Positions 10,101 to 20,879 of a stretch of DNA of 64,000 nt are shown piece after piece. A program made the translations under genes and the position numbers. Numbering within the stretch: position 1 is the first letter of the stretch; each line of letters begins with the position of its first letter. The stretch comes from an uncultured Cellulophaga sp. (lineage in GTDB: Bacteria > Bacteroidota > Bacteroidia > Flavobacteriales > Flavobacteriaceae), in contig CANLIE010000008.1 of NCBI GenBank assembly GCA_947491225.1, positions 21,306 through 85,305 on the forward strand. The letters are read 5' to 3'. The notes below the pieces were generated by a model, which worked only from the letters and a program-made list of their open reading frames with translations, was not told the origin of the DNA and ran no database searches.

Positions 10101-13100
10101 TTGACGCAACTGAAGCTGGTACTTATGAATTTATAGTGGTTGATAGCAATAATTGCTATGCAATAACTAATGAAGAAATAATTACTATTGCACCCGCAAT
10201 AACATATACTACATCTGTAACAAATGAATCTTGTTTTGAGGCTGAAGATGGTAGTTATGTGGTGACTGTTACAGCTAGTAATGGTTATACAATGTCTTAC
10301 AGTTTATTAAACCCAGATGGGTCTACTACAGTTAATGGCTCTGGTAATTTTACAAATTTAGCTCAAGGAAATTATACTTTAACAATTACACAAACAAATG
10401 GAAGTGACGTTTGTGATTTTACAGAAACTTTTACAATTGGTGGGCCAACAAGTAGAGTAGCTGGTACTGCTTTTTTAATACAAGATTATACCTGTTTACA
10501 AGAAGCGATAATAGAAGCTCAAAATGTAACAGGTGGTGAGGCTCCATATCAATATAGTATTGACGGAATAAACTTTGTTGGACCAAGTGCTAGTGCAGAA
10601 AGATTTACCAACTTAACAAACGGTACTTATAAGATTACCATTAGAGATGCTAAAGGGTGTACTTTTGTCACTAATAGCATAAGCATAGATCCTTTAAACG
10701 GACCTACTGATTTAGATTTTACAGCAACAACTCCTAATTGTCCTACTCAAACATCAGATGTTACTGTTACAGTTACTAATGGGAACACTCCTTTTACTTT
10801 TGAAATAATTGCACCTTCAGCAATTGCAGCAACAAATGTTACTGGTAATACAGCAATTTTTAATGGCTTGGCTCCTAATACATATACGTATAAAGTTACA
10901 GATGCAAAAGGTTGTTCTTATGAGGAAAGTCATACAATTAGACCAGTTAACCTAATAAACGTTGTTGGTAATCTTAATAGCAATATTACTTGTTTTAATG
11001 ATACTGATGGTGAAGCTACTTTTACGGTTTCAGGCTTTAATACAACATATAATTATTCCATTACAGGACCTACAGCAATCCCAAATGGAACAGCAGTAAA
11101 CAATTTAACCATTCCATTGACCAATTTAGATGATGGAATATATACTATAACTGTTACCGATACAGAAACAAATTGTACAGATACAGCAAGTGTAACTATT
11201 AATGCACCTGTTAGTGCTTTATCATTAACTGCTAATGAAACACAACCAACCTGTACAACAGATGGTAGCGTTGTTTTAACAGCTACTGGTGGCTGGGGAG
11301 GTAATACCTTTACCATTACACATCAAAATAGTGGAACAACATTTACAAATAGTACTGGCAGGTTTAATAACTTAAACCAAACAGGAACTTTTAATATTAG
11401 TGTAGAAGATGCTAATGGTTGTATTGTTACTTCAAGCTTTGATTTATATCCTTCTATAGCTCCAACTTTAGAAATTGTTCCAAATAACAATTGCTTTATA
11501 GCAGCCGTAGGACTAGAACTTACAGCAAATGTGATTGCAGGCGGAGACGGTGCTTATAAATACAGAATAAATGGAGGTGCTTACGCTGCAAATAACACAT
11601 TCTCTAACTTAAACCCAGGCACATATACTATAGACGTTATAGATGGTAACAACTGTACAGGAACGGCTTCTATTACAGTTAATCCTGAACTAACAATTAC
11701 TGCGACTGCAGATACTATTACTGCTTGTGGTACAGATACTAATGTAACCATTACTGCCGCTGGTGGTGACGGTATAAATTATGTTTATGCAATTGTTGAT
11801 AATGGGGTAACTCCTAATACAGGTGATTTTTCTACAACAAACCCAAGAACAATTACAACAGGCCCAGGTGATTATGATGTTTACGTACGTGATAACAATG
11901 GAACAGGGAATTTCTGTGAGGCTAAGTTTGACTTAACAATAAATAAAAGAACACCAATAGTAATTACAGAAACAGTTACAAATGTTTCGTGTTTTGGTGG
12001 TAATAATGGTACTATTTCTTTGGCTATTACTGGCGGAAAAGCACCATATCGCTATAGTATTAATAATGGCGCTGATTATAAAACAACAAACAGCTTTTCA
12101 AATTTAACTGCAGGTACATACCCAGTACTTATACAAGATTCAGATTTATGTACACAGTCTTTAAATGTAACCGTTAATGAGCCTGCAGAAATTGAAGCAG
12201 AAGCATTACAAACAAAAGATTATACTTGCCTGCCTTCTCCTAACAATTTTGCTGAAATTACAGTAGGAAGCATAAACCCTACCATTGGTGGTTCTGGAAA
12301 CTATCAATATAGTATTAATGGTGGTGCATGGACAGCTTCTACTACAGGAGGTATTGTATTTGATAATTTAATTGATGGTACATATTCAATTCGTGTAAGA
12401 GATGCTAACGCAACAGATTGTTTCATTACTTTACCAAATGTAATTATACCTGCTTTACCTACAATGCCAACTTTAAGCAGTTCAATTACGTATAATTGTG
12501 ATGGTAGTGGAAATATAAGCATCTCTCCCTTTAATGCTTCTTATACATACACCTTAGGGGCATTAGTACAGACAGGGGCTTCTGCTAATGTATTTAACAA
12601 TATAGCTCCTGGTAATTATACAATTACTGTTGATTATGGTAGCAGTTGTACTACAGACATTGTAGTTAATGTTGAAACAGGTAAAGCTTTTGGAGCAACA
12701 ATTACAAATCCAAAAAATATTTCTTGTTTTGGTGGTAATGACGGTGAATTTGTTATTAATGCTTCAAACTTTGGTGCGGGTGGATTCCAATATTCTATAA
12801 ATGGAGCTCCTTTTTCAGCTGCTTTTACAACTCCGCAAACAATAACTGGCTTAACTGCACAAAACTTTACTATTGAGGTTAGAGATGTTGATGATAATAC
12901 GTGTACTATACCTTTAACTCAAGAATTAACTCAGCCTACTGAGGTAACAGCAACTGCATCTATAACAGAAGAATTTACGTGTAATAACACTGGTGCTACA
13001 ATTACAGCAGTAGCTAATGGTGGTACACCAACTTATACTTATCAATTAGAAACAAATACTGGTACTGTTGTAAGAGCATATCAATCTTCAGCAATATTTA

Positions 13101-16100
13101 ACAATGTACCTGCTAATAATCCAACAGAAAATTATATTGTAAGAGTACTAGACAGAAATTTATGTACAAATGTTGTTACTCCTGCAATAACTGTTACTGC
13201 CCCAGAAGTGCCAACTTTTACTGTAACGCCAACAGCGTGTTACTCTGGTGCAAATGATGGAGAAATACGTGTAGATATAACATCTATTCCAGGAAATGGT
13301 AATTTCCAATTTAGAATTGATGGTGGGGCTTGGGTTACACCAACTCCTGTTACAGCAACAACTTATACTTTTACGGGCCTAGCTAACGGATCTTATAATA
13401 TAGACGTTAAAGATGGTTATGGTTGCGTTGGCGTACAAGAAACGGTTGTATTAAATCCAGTTATTAATGCTACAATAGATGTTGTACATATTAGCTCTTG
13501 TGCAGATGGTAGTATTACTGTTAATGCAAATGGTGGTGATGGTAATTTAGCTTATGCTTTTGTCACAACAGGAACTCCTGTAACAGCAGTAGATTTTAAC
13601 CCATCTAATACTTTTACAGTAATACCTGCAAATGCAGGTACATATGATGTTTATGTATGGGATAATAACGCAGCAGATCCACATTGTGAATATATGGAAA
13701 CTGTTACAGTTAACCCAGCAACTCCATTAACTTATAATGCGGCACCTACAGATCCTACTTGCCATGATGGTACAGGAACTATAGAAATTACAGTTACATC
13801 TGGAATAGCACCATATACATATCAAATTATTGATTTAGATAACGGTGGTGCATCTAATGAAACTACAACTAATGTAATAAACAATACTAAAACATTTTTT
13901 AATTTAGCACCTGGTAACTATACAATTAACGTTACAGATGCAAGCGGATGTACAATAGAAACAACACCTGTATTAATTAATAATCCTGATGAATTAGTAA
14001 CAGATATAGAATCTATTTTATCTGGTAATTGTGACCCTGCAACAGGGTTTAGATTTATTAACTATACAACAACTTTAAGTGGAACATTAGAATTTAGTCA
14101 TGATGGTGGTACTACTTGGCAAACATCTGATGAGTTTAATGCTCCTACATACACATTAACATCTGGTGATGCTGTAGACCCTTCAATTAGAACAGTAGAT
14201 GCATCTGGTAATACATTATGTAGATTAGATTTACCTAGATATATTATAGCTTATCCATTAGATAATTTAGATATAACAATTGGTGCTGTAATTGTTGATT
14301 GTAATGATTTACAAGTTACTGTTCAAGGTAACGAGGGTACAGCACCTTATCAATATACGTATACAGACGATCCTGTTAATTTTGATGCAACTACACCAAG
14401 TAATCCTTGGACAACACCTGCTAAAGGACTAGCAGACCCACACGTATTCACTGGTTTAGTACCAGGTAGAACGTATGTGTTTTATGTAAGAGATGCTAAT
14501 GGTTGTGTTAGACAAAGTGATATTAATGTAAACGATTTAATTACGTTACCATTAGAAATTACATCTACTTCTGTACCAGCTTGTTTTGGTATGACAAATG
14601 GTAGTATTACATATACAATAACTGATAATCAAGCTCCATTTGGTAATGAATATAGATGGGAAGTTTTTAATATGATTACAGGTACTCCAGTATCTGTAGC
14701 AAATAGTGGAGGTAATATTCCTTTTTCTTCTCCACAATCAGTTACAGTATCTGGTTTAGGAGCTGGAGAATACTTTATACAAGTAACAGAGAGAGATAGT
14801 GGAGTAGATAGTTGTATATCTGCATCAGAAAATTTATTATTAGAAGAGTTAGATGATATTACAGCAACATTAAATAAGATTCAAGATATTTCTTGTGCTA
14901 CACCTGGTCTTATTCAAATAGAAAACATCAATGGTGGTGGCGGTATTTATACTTTTACTGTAACTGGTCCGGCACCTTTTACAACTATTACAGGTACTAC
15001 AGATAATCCAATAGAAATTCCTGCTAATTCACCTGCTGGTACTTATAACGTAACTATTCAAGATCAATATAGTTGTGATAAAGATTTAGGAGATGTTATA
15101 ATGACATTAACTCCTAACCCAACAATAGATAGTATAGATGTAAATAATTGTGCAATACCAAATACTTTGCAAATTAATGCAACTAGTACAGCTGCTCAAA
15201 TACTATATTCTATAGATGGTGGTGTAACATATGTAGATAATGGAGGTTTATTTACTAACCTTTCCGTTGGTACATATAACATTTCTATAAAAGATAGTAA
15301 CGGCTGTATAGCTACAGATAGTGCTACTATTTATCCAATATTAGAGGCTAATGTTGAGCTTACTAAACTAATGGATTGTACTCCTGGTACTGCAGAAATT
15401 ACAATTGAAGCTATAAATGGTTCTGGAGATTATGATTATGAAATTACAAACGGTTTAGGAACTGTTGTTGCTAGAACATCATTAGCAACAAATCCTCTTG
15501 TAGCAACTGTAACAGTTGTAGAAAATTATACTGTTACTGTTTATGATAATAACACAAGTGGTCCAGAATGTTCTAGAGTATTTACTATAGAAGTTCTTGC
15601 TGCCGTAACCCCAATATTTACAGAAACACATACAAATCTTACTTGTAATGCTTCAAATGATGGAACAATAACTTTATACCAAACAGATAATGGTATAAAC
15701 CCATTAACATATACAATTTCTCCAGTTGCTGGTACTTTTGATGCTGCTACAAGCACATTCTCAGATTTACCACCTAATACATATACTGTAACTGCTACAG
15801 GTACAAACGGATGTACAGAAAACATAGTAGGAATAGTAATAGATAACCCTGCTGTTATAGCAGATATAAATACCACAATAGTAGAATTTGGTTGTACTAT
15901 AGGTAATACTTCTAACAATGCTTCTATATCAATTAACAATGGCATAACTGGTGGTAGTGGAACATATGTTATTTATGAATTTATAAATAATAATGGCACA
16001 CCTGCAACTGGTGATGATGTTACTGTACAATCTAGTTCTAATACTGTTTATATAGAAACGAATACTAGTGGTGGTTCTTACACCATTAATGTATATGATG

Positions 16101-19100
16101 ATAAAGGATGTGTTGGTAGTACAACAGCAACCATTCTTCCATATGATGAATTGTTAACACCTACAATTACCGTTGATGATAACATTACATGTAGTAATGC
16201 TGGTGAAGATATTACAATAAATGCCTTTGGATCTCTAACAGACTCTAGTACACCTGCTGGTTTAGCAAACTATGAATTTAGAGAATTACCTAGTGGTATT
16301 TTTCAAGCTTCAAACCAATTTACAAATTTAGCCATAGGTGATCATACTTTTGAAGTACGTAATGTAAATACTAATTGTGTTGCTACTATTTCTCATAAAG
16401 TAATAGATCCTAATACTTTTGATATAACTGTTACCAAGCTAAATGATGTCATTTGTTATGGTACTGAAACAGGTCAGGTTACTTTTGAGTTGACAGATGC
16501 TACGTATTCTGGTCCAATCAATTGGGTAATTTATGATACTAATGGAACAGTAGATAGGTTAGATGATACACCTGTTAAAAACAATACTTTTGCCACTAAT
16601 GGTCCAACAGCTCCAATAACGTTGGAAGCTGGTAGCTATTTGGTTGAAATTTTTCAAGTTAATAATCCACAATGTAGTAATGTTGAAGCATTTACTATTG
16701 CTGGCCCTAGTGCTGCAATAACTGCTGCTACAGATATTACTCCTGTAACTTGTGCTGGTAATGATGGAGTTATTGAAATAATTAATGCTGCTGGTGGTTG
16801 GGGTAATTATACTTACTTTGTAGATATCGCTACAAACCCTGCACCAACTTTTCCTGGAAGTTACCAAACATCTCCTAGATTTACAGGTTTATCGGGTGCT
16901 GTAGGGCCAGCAGGAACAGATTACCAAGTTTGGATTGCTGATAAAGACGGCTGTGTTCTTCAACTAGCTAATGTAAACTTAGTAGAGCCTACTCCAATTA
17001 GTGCTACCTTACAAGTAAACCAAGAAAACTGTACAAACTTAGAAGGTGAAATTCAAGTTATTGGAACTGTAGGTGGACAAGGAAGCAACTACACATACCA
17101 ATTAATTAAAAACGGTACAGCTGTTGGTTCTCCACAAACAACAACAATATTTAGTGGATTAGGAGAAGGTTCATATACAGTATTAATAAATGACCAATGG
17201 AGTTGTTCTTTTACAACATTGGCAACAGTATTATATGAAGAAATGAATGTAACAACAACAGTTGTTAAACCAATAGATTGTAGTACAACGGATCCTGGTG
17301 GACAAATAACTGTAAATGTAAATGGTGGTTCTTCAAACTTAGAGTTTATAGCTACTTTACCAGTAAGTGGTACAACTATTACTAATAATACAGGGGTATT
17401 TACAGGTTTAATGGAAGTTGGTATATATAGCTTTACGGTACGTGATTTAGATACTAATACGCCAGTATGTGAAAAACCAGTTACACAAGAATTAACAGAT
17501 AAGGTAGATCCTATTTTATTGGCTTCTACTATAAAAAATGTTAGCTGCTTTGGTTTGTCTGATGGTAGTATTACTGCTAACTTAGACCCAACAACCAACG
17601 TAGATCCTATCTATACTTATAATTTATATGATGCTACTGGGACAACTCAAATAGGAGGAAATCAAACCAGTCCAACTAGTCCAACATTTACAGGATTACC
17701 TGCAGCATTTTATCAAATAGAAGTAATTTCTGCTAAAGGATGTTCTGTAAGACAAACTGTTGAGGTTACACAGCCAACAGAATTATTAATTAGTGCCGTT
17801 GCAACAGAATTTGTATGTGCCACTAATAATACTGTAAATATGGCAACCATTACTGTTACTATAGAAGATGGAGCTACAACTCCAGGAACGCCTTCTGGTA
17901 CTAGCCCATATTTATACAGTATAGACAATGTTAACTTCCAAACAGCTAATACATTTAGTGTAGTAGATACAGGAATTGCACAAACCATAACTATATATGT
18001 AACAGATGGTAATAGTTGCCCGCAAACAACAACGGTAACTATAGAACCTATTAATACATTTACTGCTGTAGTTACTAAAGATGCAGATATATCATGTGTT
18101 GGTCCAGAAGAAATTACTATTACAGTAACAGATAACGGTGATGCTATTAATGTATATACGTATGAGTTATTGCCAATAGGTAATACTAATGCTACACAAA
18201 CAGGGACACCTACATATAATACAGCAACCTTTAATTTAACAGCAGTTGGTGGGTATGTATTTAGAGTTACAGATACAACTACGGGTTGTTATGTAGATAC
18301 AATACCTTATGATATTTCACCTTATAATTTAATTAAGGTTGAAGCTACAGCAACTAGTTCTGTAACTTGTTTTGGAGACACAAATGGTACAATAGATGTT
18401 ACAGTAACAGATGCTACAGGACCGTTTACATATACCGTTTTAAATGCAGATGGTACCTTATTAACTCCAAGTATAACAAATACAGTTAATACAAATACGT
18501 TTACCATTTCTGGACTATCTGGAGGTAATTATTATGTTGCTGTAAAAGAAGATAATGCCCCAGAGTGTACAGCAGATTCTAACATAATTACTATTGCTTC
18601 TCCTGATATGCCTTTAACAGCAATTGTTAACCCTACAGCAGATGTTACTTGTGATAATGATAGAGGAGAGATATTGGTTGACCCTAGCGGAGGTTATGCT
18701 CCTTATGATATTGTATTGACAAATACCACTACATCAGATGTATATTCGGTTACAGATGTATTAACCCATACTTTTCAAACTCTAGGATCAGGAAACTACA
18801 CAGTATCCATTACAGATGCAAATGGTTGTGTCTATAACGATACTGAAGTATTGGTTGCTGCTACACGAATTGTAGCTGATATAACACCGCTTACAACTGT
18901 TTTAACTTGTTTTGGCGATACTACAGGTAGCGTTTCTGCAAATGTTAGTGGAGGGCAAGGAGTATATCAATATCAACTTAATGTTTATGATGCTACTGGC
19001 ACAGTAATTATCTCAACCAGTGGAAAACAAGCAAGCAATACTTTTAACAATTTAGGTGCTGGTAGATATTCCATTACAGTATCTGATGGTTGGAACTGTA

Positions 19101-20854
19101 TGGAAGATACTATACAAGCCGTTATATCTGAACCTTCAGATGTTTCTGGATCATTGGTTCAATTATCGCCTTTAACTTGTGTAGACCCAGCTAGAATACA
19201 ATTAACAGCAACAGGTGGTACTGCTCCTTATCAATTTAGTACAGATGGTATTAATTTTACTTCAATGTCTAGTGGAGATACCCATATATTTACAATTACA
19301 GATGACGACGTATATCAATATTATGTAAGAGATAATTTTAACTGTGGTAATACTATAAGTAACCAAGTTTCTATAGATGCTGTTCCTGATTTGGAAATTA
19401 TATTAGATGAAAGTGCAGCAATAATTAACTGTAGTGGAGAATCAACAGCAAGTATTAATGCAACAGCCATAGGTGGTATGGGTAATTATTCTTATGAATT
19501 ATTAGACTCTCCAACCAGTACCACTCCATTAGATGGTCCAAAAAATACTGGTGATTTTAGAAATATATCTTCTGGTACTTACTATATAAAAGTAACATCT
19601 GATGGTGGTTGTGAAGAGATTTCTAGAGCTATAAACATAACAGAACCAAATCCATTACAAATAGATACAGAAGAATATACAGATGTAGCTTGTGCAAATG
19701 AAGATAATGGTACTATAACTGTTGAGGTTTCTGGAGGAACTGGAATAATATTATATGCTATATCTCCTAATCTAAATCAATTTGATACCAAAAATGTATT
19801 TACAGATTTAGCACCAGGTGTTTATGATGTAATTGCACAAGATGAAAACGGCTGTTTTATTCCTTTCAACTTTACTATTACAGAACCTCAACCAATACAA
19901 TTAAGTGCCACAACTGTAGGAGAAACTTGTACTGGCAATGAAGATGGTATGGCAACAGTTACCATAGTTGGTGGTATAGCTCCTTACAGCACAAGCATTG
20001 ATTCTAATGACCCAGCAGATTATGTACTAGACAGAGTAGATTTTACTGGACTGTCTTCTGGAGCACATGTTATATTTATTAAAGATGCTAATGGATGTGA
20101 TGCTAATATCGTTATAGATATAGCACCAGGAGTTAACCTAAAGGCTACTGCAACCCCAATTTACGAGTGTAGCACAGATACTCCTACAAACTATTTAGAA
20201 GTAGTTTTAGAAGACAATACAATAACAGATGTTCTATATGGTGTAGACACAACAGACCCTACTGTAATGCAATTAACACCAGATTTTGCAAATATTCCTG
20301 CTGGTGATCATTATTTATACATAATGCATGAAAATGGTTGTACAGAAACAATAGACTTTACAGTTGAAGCTTTTGACCCATTAACTTTAGTTTTAGAAAA
20401 TACTAATATAAATGAAATCACAGCCATAACAACTGGTGGTAAACCTAAGTATACTTTCTATATAGAAGGAAACAATAATGGAGAAGACAATACGTTCAGA
20501 ATACATAAGACAGATACTTATACCGTTGTTGTTGTAGATGAAAATGGTTGTGAAGCTACTCAAGATATATTTATTGAGTTTATTGATATAGAAATTCCTA
20601 ATTTCTTTACACCAAACGGTGATGAAACTAACAACACGTGGAAGCCTAAAAACACTGAGGGATTCCCTAATATTTTAACTATTATATATGATAGATATGG
20701 TAGAGAACTATACAGAATGGGATCTAATGATAAAGGTTGGGATGGAACTTACAATAATAAAGAACTACCCTCTGGAGATTATTGGTACACAATTAAATTA
20801 AAAGAAGAGGAAGATGATAGAGAATTTGTTGGACATTTCACTTTATATAGATAA
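7142..20854 (+). CDS. sprB: Giant SprB-like gliding adhesin, T9SS type B cargo
   Basis: Cell-surface adhesin of 4570 residues that, by analogy with F. johnsoniae SprB, is moved along the cell by the gliding motor. A signal peptide (KLLKLLLIIITIAITYTGYGQ) is followed by a large N-terminal region to about residue 380, then a DUF11-like module (about 383-510, PKINLAKRVEDIGG...LDYVLTFQNVGNDDA). From about residue 850 to 4440 I count about 41 modules of roughly 85-90 residues, each opening with a Cys motif such as VSCFGGNNGTI and closing with a Y.I.V.D..GC motif: SprB-type repeats. The last 85 or so residues (from IPNFFTPNGDETNN) are a type B sorting domain. It is shorter than F. johnsoniae SprB (about 6500 residues). 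The repeats are well diverged at DNA level, so the reading frame looks stable. sprF follows after 25 bases. Confidence 0.92.
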   Translation: MNKLLKLLLIIITIAITYTGYGQVKNSFKPRYDNSLKGDLTIIANNIVNREGDEGYWTGPSWNRTWVSVPRNANDPYNQTGSSSTYNDSWNMQYIDIDGDSDTSTFSSSSSTLTVPDASCSLVRYAGLYWSAVYRNTDRSNIDNIKFKVPGGSYMDISADEILFDGNGDTDFGFYSPYACYKDITSIITGLADPNGDYTVANVRASSGNSIPGGVSGGWTMVVVYENPNYPGKYITTFDGYAGIKSGETVDIPISGFTTLPNPFPVNARLGVSTLEGDNRISGDGLSIKANSKPLTDPFIPLGNTVNPTNNFFNSNITIENTIVNTRSPNSINTLGWDADLFTIPNPARSVIPNNETGAVLRASSSRDKYDIFFTSFDVEIIEPKINLAKRVEDIGGTDITGQGVNLGQILDYVLTFQNVGNDDADEYTIRDVLPQNVTLDENNFTLPAGVTYTYNAGTRTVLFTIPNNLVPEGGSSYSIRMRVKVAENCFDFVDACSDLIQNLAYSTYKGVLNSNQITDDPSVTDFDSCGFTTPGATNFLLDDLESCDYSRTVQLCGANILLDAGDNFDDYIWYKDENNNRIIDAGDTVLNDGNPDNDLSTLIVDDIGIYIVDKIVADPCKGFQEIITVERFGITQTNPISALINDTSNTVEGEVTICPIDGDPLPKVFLCGLNDVEPITINIPDASSIQWQKLDENSCTASIDDCANKNGTCTWNNVESGSTFLASDAGQYRLIINYQNGCFSRFYFNVFKNLLDPQYTSNDIICTTPGNITVTNIPADYEFQLLNAATNAVLVPFSANNGPSFTIANNGAYTIEIRQQGVVDGCLFMLENIGIRTRNYEVNITTKDTDCNGLGEIRISAEDVEPQYYFEVSQGGTTIDTYGPTDDNDYTFEKLSDGVYDVTVSTDDGCTHTEQITINDVSDLAGSALTTKSIDCTDGIITVTGTGGFANPAYSYAIWSKDGVNLYTDLSDIPASEFQANSDFTFDATEAGTYEFIVVDSNNCYAITNEEIITIAPAITYTTSVTNESCFEAEDGSYVVTVTASNGYTMSYSLLNPDGSTTVNGSGNFTNLAQGNYTLTITQTNGSDVCDFTETFTIGGPTSRVAGTAFLIQDYTCLQEAIIEAQNVTGGEAPYQYSIDGINFVGPSASAERFTNLTNGTYKITIRDAKGCTFVTNSISIDPLNGPTDLDFTATTPNCPTQTSDVTVTVTNGNTPFTFEIIAPSAIAATNVTGNTAIFNGLAPNTYTYKVTDAKGCSYEESHTIRPVNLINVVGNLNSNITCFNDTDGEATFTVSGFNTTYNYSITGPTAIPNGTAVNNLTIPLTNLDDGIYTITVTDTETNCTDTASVTINAPVSALSLTANETQPTCTTDGSVVLTATGGWGGNTFTITHQNSGTTFTNSTGRFNNLNQTGTFNISVEDANGCIVTSSFDLYPSIAPTLEIVPNNNCFIAAVGLELTANVIAGGDGAYKYRINGGAYAANNTFSNLNPGTYTIDVIDGNNCTGTASITVNPELTITATADTITACGTDTNVTITAAGGDGINYVYAIVDNGVTPNTGDFSTTNPRTITTGPGDYDVYVRDNNGTGNFCEAKFDLTINKRTPIVITETVTNVSCFGGNNGTISLAITGGKAPYRYSINNGADYKTTNSFSNLTAGTYPVLIQDSDLCTQSLNVTVNEPAEIEAEALQTKDYTCLPSPNNFAEITVGSINPTIGGSGNYQYSINGGAWTASTTGGIVFDNLIDGTYSIRVRDANATDCFITLPNVIIPALPTMPTLSSSITYNCDGSGNISISPFNASYTYTLGALVQTGASANVFNNIAPGNYTITVDYGSSCTTDIVVNVETGKAFGATITNPKNISCFGGNDGEFVINASNFGAGGFQYSINGAPFSAAFTTPQTITGLTAQNFTIEVRDVDDNTCTIPLTQELTQPTEVTATASITEEFTCNNTGATITAVANGGTPTYTYQLETNTGTVVRAYQSSAIFNNVPANNPTENYIVRVLDRNLCTNVVTPAITVTAPEVPTFTVTPTACYSGANDGEIRVDITSIPGNGNFQFRIDGGAWVTPTPVTATTYTFTGLANGSYNIDVKDGYGCVGVQETVVLNPVINATIDVVHISSCADGSITVNANGGDGNLAYAFVTTGTPVTAVDFNPSNTFTVIPANAGTYDVYVWDNNAADPHCEYMETVTVNPATPLTYNAAPTDPTCHDGTGTIEITVTSGIAPYTYQIIDLDNGGASNETTTNVINNTKTFFNLAPGNYTINVTDASGCTIETTPVLINNPDELVTDIESILSGNCDPATGFRFINYTTTLSGTLEFSHDGGTTWQTSDEFNAPTYTLTSGDAVDPSIRTVDASGNTLCRLDLPRYIIAYPLDNLDITIGAVIVDCNDLQVTVQGNEGTAPYQYTYTDDPVNFDATTPSNPWTTPAKGLADPHVFTGLVPGRTYVFYVRDANGCVRQSDINVNDLITLPLEITSTSVPACFGMTNGSITYTITDNQAPFGNEYRWEVFNMITGTPVSVANSGGNIPFSSPQSVTVSGLGAGEYFIQVTERDSGVDSCISASENLLLEELDDITATLNKIQDISCATPGLIQIENINGGGGIYTFTVTGPAPFTTITGTTDNPIEIPANSPAGTYNVTIQDQYSCDKDLGDVIMTLTPNPTIDSIDVNNCAIPNTLQINATSTAAQILYSIDGGVTYVDNGGLFTNLSVGTYNISIKDSNGCIATDSATIYPILEANVELTKLMDCTPGTAEITIEAINGSGDYDYEITNGLGTVVARTSLATNPLVATVTVVENYTVTVYDNNTSGPECSRVFTIEVLAAVTPIFTETHTNLTCNASNDGTITLYQTDNGINPLTYTISPVAGTFDAATSTFSDLPPNTYTVTATGTNGCTENIVGIVIDNPAVIADINTTIVEFGCTIGNTSNNASISINNGITGGSGTYVIYEFINNNGTPATGDDVTVQSSSNTVYIETNTSGGSYTINVYDDKGCVGSTTATILPYDELLTPTITVDDNITCSNAGEDITINAFGSLTDSSTPAGLANYEFRELPSGIFQASNQFTNLAIGDHTFEVRNVNTNCVATISHKVIDPNTFDITVTKLNDVICYGTETGQVTFELTDATYSGPINWVIYDTNGTVDRLDDTPVKNNTFATNGPTAPITLEAGSYLVEIFQVNNPQCSNVEAFTIAGPSAAITAATDITPVTCAGNDGVIEIINAAGGWGNYTYFVDIATNPAPTFPGSYQTSPRFTGLSGAVGPAGTDYQVWIADKDGCVLQLANVNLVEPTPISATLQVNQENCTNLEGEIQVIGTVGGQGSNYTYQLIKNGTAVGSPQTTTIFSGLGEGSYTVLINDQWSCSFTTLATVLYEEMNVTTTVVKPIDCSTTDPGGQITVNVNGGSSNLEFIATLPVSGTTITNNTGVFTGLMEVGIYSFTVRDLDTNTPVCEKPVTQELTDKVDPILLASTIKNVSCFGLSDGSITANLDPTTNVDPIYTYNLYDATGTTQIGGNQTSPTSPTFTGLPAAFYQIEVISAKGCSVRQTVEVTQPTELLISAVATEFVCATNNTVNMATITVTIEDGATTPGTPSGTSPYLYSIDNVNFQTANTFSVVDTGIAQTITIYVTDGNSCPQTTTVTIEPINTFTAVVTKDADISCVGPEEITITVTDNGDAINVYTYELLPIGNTNATQTGTPTYNTATFNLTAVGGYVFRVTDTTTGCYVDTIPYDISPYNLIKVEATATSSVTCFGDTNGTIDVTVTDATGPFTYTVLNADGTLLTPSITNTVNTNTFTISGLSGGNYYVAVKEDNAPECTADSNIITIASPDMPLTAIVNPTADVTCDNDRGEILVDPSGGYAPYDIVLTNTTTSDVYSVTDVLTHTFQTLGSGNYTVSITDANGCVYNDTEVLVAATRIVADITPLTTVLTCFGDTTGSVSANVSGGQGVYQYQLNVYDATGTVIISTSGKQASNTFNNLGAGRYSITVSDGWNCMEDTIQAVISEPSDVSGSLVQLSPLTCVDPARIQLTATGGTAPYQFSTDGINFTSMSSGDTHIFTITDDDVYQYYVRDNFNCGNTISNQVSIDAVPDLEIILDESAAIINCSGESTASINATAIGGMGNYSYELLDSPTSTTPLDGPKNTGDFRNISSGTYYIKVTSDGGCEEISRAINITEPNPLQIDTEEYTDVACANEDNGTITVEVSGGTGIILYAISPNLNQFDTKNVFTDLAPGVYDVIAQDENGCFIPFNFTITEPQPIQLSATTVGETCTGNEDGMATVTIVGGIAPYSTSIDSNDPADYVLDRVDFTGLSSGAHVIFIKDANGCDANIVIDIAPGVNLKATATPIYECSTDTPTNYLEVVLEDNTITDVLYGVDTTDPTVMQLTPDFANIPAGDHYLYIMHENGCTETIDFTVEAFDPLTLVLENTNINEITAITTGGKPKYTFYIEGNNNGEDNTFRIHKTDTYTVVVVDENGCEATQDIFIEFIDIEIPNFFTPNGDETNNTWKPKNTEGFPNILTIIYDRYGRELYRMGSNDKGWDGTYNNKELPSGDYWYTIKLKEEEDDREFVGHFTLYR

Positions 20855-20879
20855 TACAAAAAGAACTTAATCTAAAATT

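Noticed and set aside
7861..18507. Several minus-strand frames of 60-170 codons inside the sprB-like gene
   Set aside because: They mirror the low-complexity repeat composition of the adhesin (Val/Ile/Thr-rich) and share no start context or family motif; they are shadows.
9600..20500. A DNA tandem-repeat array or CRISPR-like array in the sprB-like gene
   Set aside because: Repeats exist at protein level only; unit sequences differ strongly and there are no constant repeats with spacers. No CRISPR array is seen anywhere in the window.
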